A stretch of DNA of 18,194 bases from assembly GCA_005880755.1 (NCBI GenBank), contig VBGV01000048.1:1-18194 (forward strand). The letters run 5' to 3'. The stretch comes from Chloroflexota bacterium (GTDB lineage Bacteria; Chloroflexota; Dormibacteria; Dormibacterales; Dormibacteraceae). The notes under the pieces are model-generated. The model had not been told where the DNA came from. It saw only the letters and a program-made list of their open reading frames with translations, and did no database searches. Position numbers and translations under genes: made by a program. Every line of letters starts with the position of its first letter. Within the stretch, counting starts at the first letter, position 1. Shown piece by piece: positions 14,453-18,194 of this stretch.

Positions 14453-15219
14453 ATGTTCTCGTCACCGGCGGTACCGGAACGCTGGGTCGCGATGTCGTGA
14501 TGCTGTTGCGCCAATCGGGACATCGCGCTCGCATCCTGAGCCGCGAGCCTCGCGGTCACGTCGATGCCGTGCAGGGCGATCTGAAAACTGGCGCGGGCCT
14601 GCCCAAGGCGCTGGCGGGAATGGATGCCATCGTCCACGCGGCGTCCGCCACTCGCGAGCCGATGGCTCTCCGAGCAACCGACGTCCGTGGAACCAGGCGG
14701 TTGCTGGAGCTCGCGCGCGACGCCAACATCGGTCACTTCGTCTACATCTCGATCGTGGGCATCGAAGGCGTCGCGTATCCGTACTACCGGATCAAGATCG
14801 CCGCCGAAACCTTGGTTCGCGAGGGCATGGTGCCGTGGTCGATTCTTCGCGCGACGCAGTTCCACAGCTTCATGGAGCTCACCCTTCGTGCGTTTGCACG
14901 ATTGCCCGGGATGCTCGCCATCCCGTTCGGCTGGCAGTTCCAGCCGGTTGAATCCAGAGAGGTTGCCCGGCGCGTCGTCGATATCGTGCTCGACAAGCCT
15001 GCCGGCATGCTGCCCGATTTCGGCGGCCCGCAGGTCCTCGACTTCCGGAGCATCGCCGAGTCGTGGCTCGCGGCTCGCAAAGAAAGGCGCCGGCTCATGA
15101 ACCTGTGGCTTCCTTTCAAGGCGAGCCGGCAGGTTGCCGAAGGCCGTCTCACATGTCCTGAGCACAAGGACGGGCTGGTCACGTTCGATCAATATCTGGC
15201 GGAGAAATACGCGCTTTGA
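14449..15219 (+). CDS. NmrA-like / atypical SDR NAD(P)-binding protein
   Basis: A 256-residue Rossmann protein. The N-terminal MNVLVTGGTGTLGRD carries the glycine-rich dinucleotide loop, followed by VVMLLRQSGHRARILSREP, DAIVHAAS, and FVYISIVGIEGVAYPYYRIK with a YxxxK-like pair. WSILRATQFHSFM is typical of the atypical/NmrA-like SDR subgroup. Members are redox enzymes or NAD(P)-sensing regulators, or act like ubiquinone-complex assembly proteins; which applies here is unknown. The start ATG at 14449 overlaps the hydrolase stop (ATGA) with GGAAAG just upstream, so translation is probably coupled. Its TGA overlaps the following ATG by one base. Confidence 0.9.
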   Translation: MNVLVTGGTGTLGRDVVMLLRQSGHRARILSREPRGHVDAVQGDLKTGAGLPKALAGMDAIVHAASATREPMALRATDVRGTRRLLELARDANIGHFVYISIVGIEGVAYPYYRIKIAAETLVREGMVPWSILRATQFHSFMELTLRAFARLPGMLAIPFGWQFQPVESREVARRVVDIVLDKPAGMLPDFGGPQVLDFRSIAESWLAARKERRRLMNLWLPFKASRQVAEGRLTCPEHKDGLVTFDQYLAEKYAL

Positions 15220-15716
15220 TGACACGACTTGTGGATCGATTCGGCCGGACGGGGTTTGCGGCGCTGACCAGCCTGATGTGGGCGCTGCCGATGGCAGCGT
15301 GGGCCGGGTCCTCCGATCTCTCGCCAATCGACAAGACCGCGTATCCGTGGATCGCGCTCACGATCGGCATCGTGATGCTGGTGCTGTGGCTGGTCCTGCT
15401 GAGCCGCCTCGGCAGGGTGCCGGTCTCCGAGCGCCAACGGCGATTTGACCTGAAACAGATGTCGCGAGGGGAACGGCGCTGGACGCTCGCGCTGGCTGCG
15501 TTTGCCACCGGCTTGATCGCGTGGCTGAACGGAGCCGCGACCGTGGACTGGGCGCCGCTGGCGGCCGCAATCGCGGCCGGCAAGGTCGGACCGGCGGTGC
15601 TGGCGATCTCTCTGGCGGTGTTCCTGGTGGCGATGGTGGCCGGCGTGGTGCTCAGCTGGCGCCGCGCGACCGCAGCCTACCGAGAGCGGTCGCGTCCTTT
15701 ATCTAATGTGAGCTAG
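15219..15716 (+). CDS. Small integral membrane protein of unknown function
   Basis: A 165-residue protein with four probable hydrophobic segments: about 12-30 (FAALTSLMWALPMAAWAG, possibly a signal), 44-67 (WIALTIGIVMLVLWLVLL), 88-110 (WTLALAAFATGLIAWL) and 118-148 (PAVLAISLAVFLVAMVAGVV). A basic cytoplasmic-type loop (ERQRRFDLKQMSRGERR) lies between the second and third. I recognise no family. The ATG is joined to the preceding stop as TGATG, so it is translated with the SDR gene, which suggests a shared but unknown process. A TTG three bases upstream is an alternative start. Its stop lies in the CTAG shared with the convergent SRPBCC gene. Confidence 0.8.
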   Translation: MTRLVDRFGRTGFAALTSLMWALPMAAWAGSSDLSPIDKTAYPWIALTIGIVMLVLWLVLLSRLGRVPVSERQRRFDLKQMSRGERRWTLALAAFATGLIAWLNGAATVDWAPLAAAIAAGKVGPAVLAISLAVFLVAMVAGVVLSWRRATAAYRERSRPLSNVS

Positions 15717-16135
15717 GCCGTCTCGGCCTTCCGCGCCAGGTTGGCGAGCAGGGTCCCAAACTCCTTCGAGACCTGCGGGCCGAGCATCCCGCCCATGACC
15801 GGTCCGAGCGGACCGCCGACATCGACCGTCTGGCTGATCTTCGTCTTCGCGCCCGCCGGCTCGATTCGGCAGTGAAAGCGAAACTTCGTCCCCGGCACGA
15901 CGCTGGTCACCAAGGCGAAGCCGCGGCTCGGCTGCACGTCGACCAGCTGCATGCTGTGGTGCTGGCCTGCTTTCGTGTTCATCACTCCGGTCGACCCGGA
16001 GACGAAGCCGCCCTGCCAGTCCATCGTCGAAACATTGGGATTCCATTCCCCCCAGGTGGACATATCGGACCAGATCTGCCAGACCCTGTCGGGTGATGCC
16101 GTGGTCTCTACCGAGGTGCCGTATTCGCGCGCCAT
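15713..16135 (-). CDS. SRPBCC (polyketide cyclase/CoxG-like) family protein
   Basis: A 140-residue START/Bet v1-like fold. The opening strand SVETTASPDRVWQIWSDMSTWGEWNP is the diagnostic beginning of the family. It is followed by alternating strands (SMQLVDVQPSRGFAL, FRFHCRIEPAGAKTKISQTVDV) and a C-terminal helix (SKEFGTLLANLARKAE) that closes the hydrophobic pocket. Such proteins bind lipids or other small hydrophobic ligands; the ligand is unknown. A strong ribosome site (GGGAGGGAGGGGA, 16136-16148) fills the short gap after the transporter stop, so the two are probably one transcript. It is a cytoplasmic protein. The last codon shares CTAG with the opposing membrane-protein gene. Confidence 0.88.
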   Translation of the reverse strand: MAREYGTSVETTASPDRVWQIWSDMSTWGEWNPNVSTMDWQGGFVSGSTGVMNTKAGQHHSMQLVDVQPSRGFALVTSVVPGTKFRFHCRIEPAGAKTKISQTVDVGGPLGPVMGGMLGPQVSKEFGTLLANLARKAETA

Positions 16136-16148
16136 TCCCCTCCCTCCC

Positions 16149-17150
16149 TCAGCTCTCGGCGAGCTTGAGCGTGCTCGTAGCCGAGACCTCGGCGACCCTT
16201 TCCTTCGTCAGGTTGAGAAGGACGATGACTCCGATCAGGAGGGCTGTACCGACCAGCTGCACGCCGTAGATCGGTTGATTGAACCCCCAGGGCGGAGGGG
16301 CGGAGGCGATGAACGTCGCCGCGACCGGGTAGGCCATCTCTGCGATCGTGGCCAGGGACGCGGGCGTCCGGGAAAGAGCGCGGTAGTAGAGGAGAAGGGC
16401 CAGCAAGCCGGGAACCAGCGCGATGGCCAACAGGTTGGGGACGAAATCGCTGAACTGGTAGTGGGAGAAGGCCCCCATCCCGTACTGGACCACCACGATC
16501 GTCACCAGCAGCGGGAGCGCGAGTGTGAAGCGGAGCGAGGTCATGCTCCAGAAGCTGATCGAGCCGAGAGCGAAGCGGCCGAGCACCGTTCCGCTCGCCC
16601 AGAGCAATGCAGCCCCGAGCGCGAGCAGCCCGACCTCGACGCGTCCCTGCTGCAGCGCCGAAACCGGGGCTGTCGGGTCCTGGGCGAACACGACGAGATA
16701 CACGCCGACCATGGCGACGACCACCGCCGGCCAGAACCATGGGCGCCTACGCTCGCCGAGGACGATCCAGGCGAGCACGATCGCGATCAGGGGTTGGGTC
16801 TGCTGGAGCACGAACGTCTCCGCGAAGACTTTGTACGTCGCTGCTTGCTGAAATGACGCCGTGAACAGGATGGTGGCCAGGGACTGCGCGCCGGCGGCGA
16901 TGATCACGACCGCCAGCCATCCCTTCCAACCGAGATTCCGCAGCTCGTGGACGCTGCGGATCAGCACCGGCAGCAGGAACAGCGTGATCAACCCGTCCTC
17001 GGCGACCACGATCTGGGTCGGTGTCAGGTGACTGATGAGCTGGTTGCGGAAGTAGGCGTCCGACGCCCAAAGGGTTGCCGCCACCGCCACCAGCACGACC
17101 GAAAACCGGTCGACGCTTATGCCGCCGCTCGAACCGCTGGACCGTGCCAT
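16149..17150 (-). CDS. EamA/DMT-superfamily transporter
   Basis: A 333-residue protein with about ten transmembrane helices arranged as two EamA repeats (roughly residues 15-155 and 170-315). Repeat 1 starts VVLVAVAATLWASDAYFR and ends VLQQTQPLIAIVLAWIVLGER, the usual LGE turn before the last helix. Repeat 2 contains LLALGAALLWASGTVLGRFAL and RALSRTPASLATIAEMAYPVAA. Family members move metabolites or drugs, often as exporters; the substrate cannot be told. The Ser/Gly-rich start (MARSSGSSGG) is cytoplasmic. A GGAGGG stretch lies only 2 nt before the ATG, unusually close, so the true start may be a little downstream. The SRPBCC gene follows after 13 nt and is probably co-transcribed. Confidence 0.92.
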   Translation of the reverse strand: MARSSGSSGGISVDRFSVVLVAVAATLWASDAYFRNQLISHLTPTQIVVAEDGLITLFLLPVLIRSVHELRNLGWKGWLAVVIIAAGAQSLATILFTASFQQAATYKVFAETFVLQQTQPLIAIVLAWIVLGERRRPWFWPAVVVAMVGVYLVVFAQDPTAPVSALQQGRVEVGLLALGAALLWASGTVLGRFALGSISFWSMTSLRFTLALPLLVTIVVVQYGMGAFSHYQFSDFVPNLLAIALVPGLLALLLYYRALSRTPASLATIAEMAYPVAATFIASAPPPWGFNQPIYGVQLVGTALLIGVIVLLNLTKERVAEVSATSTLKLAES

Positions 17151-17298
17151 CGCCCTCCATTCAACGCCATTTGGTGGCGACGGCTTCCACCCAGGGGCGA
17201 AACAGGCATACCTCTGGTGGGTCCCTCCCTTCGATTGCCGGATCCCTCCCCCGCCGGCCTGCCGGCACCAGCGTACCGGGAGGGGTCAACCCCGGCTG
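17151..17298. other. Intergenic gap between cyclase stop and transporter start
   Basis: This holds two GC-rich dyads, GGGG-TTGA-CCCC near 17282-17293 and GCCGGC-CT-GCCGGC near 17253-17266. Neither is followed by a T-run on the minus strand, so an intrinsic terminator is not supported. The transporter promoter presumably lies here, but no convincing -35/-10 pair was seen. Confidence 0.4.
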
Positions 17299-18194
17299 TT
17301 AAGAGACCGCCGCCTCGACGTCGTCCCCCGCCACCCCCGCCTCGAGCTCCACCTCCGGGTTCTGCACGACGTAGACCTCTTCCTGCCGGTCGTGTCCCTC
17401 GAGCCGCCGCTTGCCGACCGACACAAGCTGGATATCGGAGCGCAGGATGTCGGCCACGATCGAATACGTCGTCTCCGAGACGAGGATCTGGTTGCCCACC
17501 GCGCGCCGCCGCAGCTTGGCGCACCGGTTGACGGCCGGCGAGCGATAGTCCCGATCCTGGGCGTCTGCCTCACCGGTGAGGACCGCCATCCGCACGGAGA
17601 GCGCAATACGGTCGGGCCACGGCTCCGACTGGATAGCCTGCTGCGCCTCCACCGCCGCGACCACCGCGTCGGTCGCGCGTGGGAACACCGCGAAGAACGA
17701 ATCGCCCTCGCCGCGCTCCTTCAGCACGATCCCCGCATTGGCCTCGATCGCCGACGTCAGGAGCTGGTCGTGCCGCCGCATCGTCTGATACATCGACCCG
17801 CGGCTGGCAAGCCACAGCGGCGTCGACTCCACGACGTCGGTCATCAGAAAGGTGACGATGCCGTCCGGCAGCGCCGCGCCCTCCTCCACCTTGAACGCGG
17901 TGCCGGCGGTGCCCGGCGACGTTGTGGTCGTGCCTTCCCCCGCCGCGCGTGGCAGGAGCGAGTTCTGCACGACCAGAAAGTCATCGATCGTGTGGACCCG
18001 CCGGAAAAAGTGCACGTTGTACGAAGGCAGGAATGTCCACTCCGCGTAGTCGGGCGCGAACTCGCCCTCGCGACACACATCCGGGGTCGTGGCCACCAGG
18101 CGGCCGAGCTTGGTCAGGGCCAGAGCATCGATGTCAAGAGAGGCGGCGACCGACGCGCTGGCGACCCAAACGTCTTCCTGGTCGGCCGCGACCG
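17299..18194 (-). CDS. Class III adenylate/guanylate cyclase-domain protein, 5' end outside window
   Basis: The frame stays open from the TAA at 17299 to the right edge, so the N-terminus is missing; GTG 18094-18096 is in frame but nothing marks it as a start. The upstream part (EWTFLPSYNVHFFRRVHTID and similar) is not recognised. The C-terminal catalytic domain starts at LPDGIVTFLMTDVVESTPLW, with the first metal Asp, and continues with LKERGEGDSFFAVFP (second metal Asp), RDYRSPAVNRCAKL and GNQILVSETTYSIV. Such enzymes make cAMP or cGMP. In the NxxxR motif, Asn is kept but the Arg that stabilises the transition state is Lys (AAG). Activity may be reduced or altered. The protein ends with an acidic tail (NPEVELEAGVAGDDVEAAVS). 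It lies about 150 bp upstream of the transporter gene, on the same strand. Confidence 0.88.
   Translation of the reverse strand, partial: VAADQEDVWVASASVAASLDIDALALTKLGRLVATTPDVCREGEFAPDYAEWTFLPSYNVHFFRRVHTIDDFLVVQNSLLPRAAGEGTTTTSPGTAGTAFKVEEGAALPDGIVTFLMTDVVESTPLWLASRGSMYQTMRRHDQLLTSAIEANAGIVLKERGEGDSFFAVFPRATDAVVAAVEAQQAIQSEPWPDRIALSVRMAVLTGEADAQDRDYRSPAVNRCAKLRRRAVGNQILVSETTYSIVADILRSDIQLVSVGKRRLEGHDRQEEVYVVQNPEVELEAGVAGDDVEAAVS

Noticed and set aside
17253..17293. Intrinsic terminator after the cyclase gene
   Set aside because: GC-rich dyads are present, but their loops are short and no T-run follows on the minus strand.

Overview
The window is GC-rich, densely packed bacterial DNA. It has short intergenic gaps, several overlapping genes and Shine-Dalgarno-like sites before only some genes. 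The gene set is chromosomal: a LacI-family regulator, a lytic transglycosylase lipoprotein, tRNA-Ala with encoded CCA, a dienelactone hydrolase/SDR pair, a DMT exporter and a class III nucleotide cyclase. There are no phage, plasmid, IS or CRISPR signatures. The composition and the very long FN3-type surface protein would suit a soil member of Chloroflexota, Dormibacterota or Actinomycetota. That placement is an inference; no marker gene here settles it.

Region 1 (1-11447, minus strand) is almost entirely one enormous exported-protein locus. A 1251-residue ORF starts at 11447 with a signal peptide. It has a novel N-terminal domain, then alternating FN3 and Ig-like domains with a Thr/Pro linker, and it stops at 7692 in the middle of an FN3 domain. 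A second open frame, shifted by one base, takes over at about 7699 with the second half of an FN3 domain. It continues for at least 2566 more codons off the left edge without a stop: a ZU5-like domain, beta-rich and helical modules, a calcium-loop motif, eight related repeat modules (three with an FN3-like domain nested inside) and an Asp-box beta-propeller. The two ORFs look like one gene broken by a frame-shifting deletion of about 100 nt, or by an assembly error of that size.

Region 2 (11448-11950) is a 503-bp divergent regulatory region. A consensus-like promoter points left and would give the giant gene a leader of about 175 nt containing a hairpin and a nested multi-helix element. Another promoter points right to the lacI-type gene and carries a perfect palindrome overlapping its -35 box.

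Region 3 (11951-13705) holds the LacI-family regulator (+), then a convergent lytic transglycosylase lipoprotein gene (-) that shares a CTAG stop overlap with it. tRNA-Ala(GGC) lies immediately upstream of the transglycosylase on the same strand.

Region 4 (13757-15716, plus) is a translationally coupled three-gene operon: dienelactone hydrolase-like enzyme, NmrA-like SDR and a small four-helix membrane protein. It converges, again sharing a CTAG stop overlap, on a two-gene minus-strand unit (EamA/DMT transporter followed by an SRPBCC protein, 17150-15713). The right end is the 3' part of a class III adenylate/guanylate cyclase gene (17299 to the right edge, minus), in which the usual transition-state arginine is replaced by lysine.
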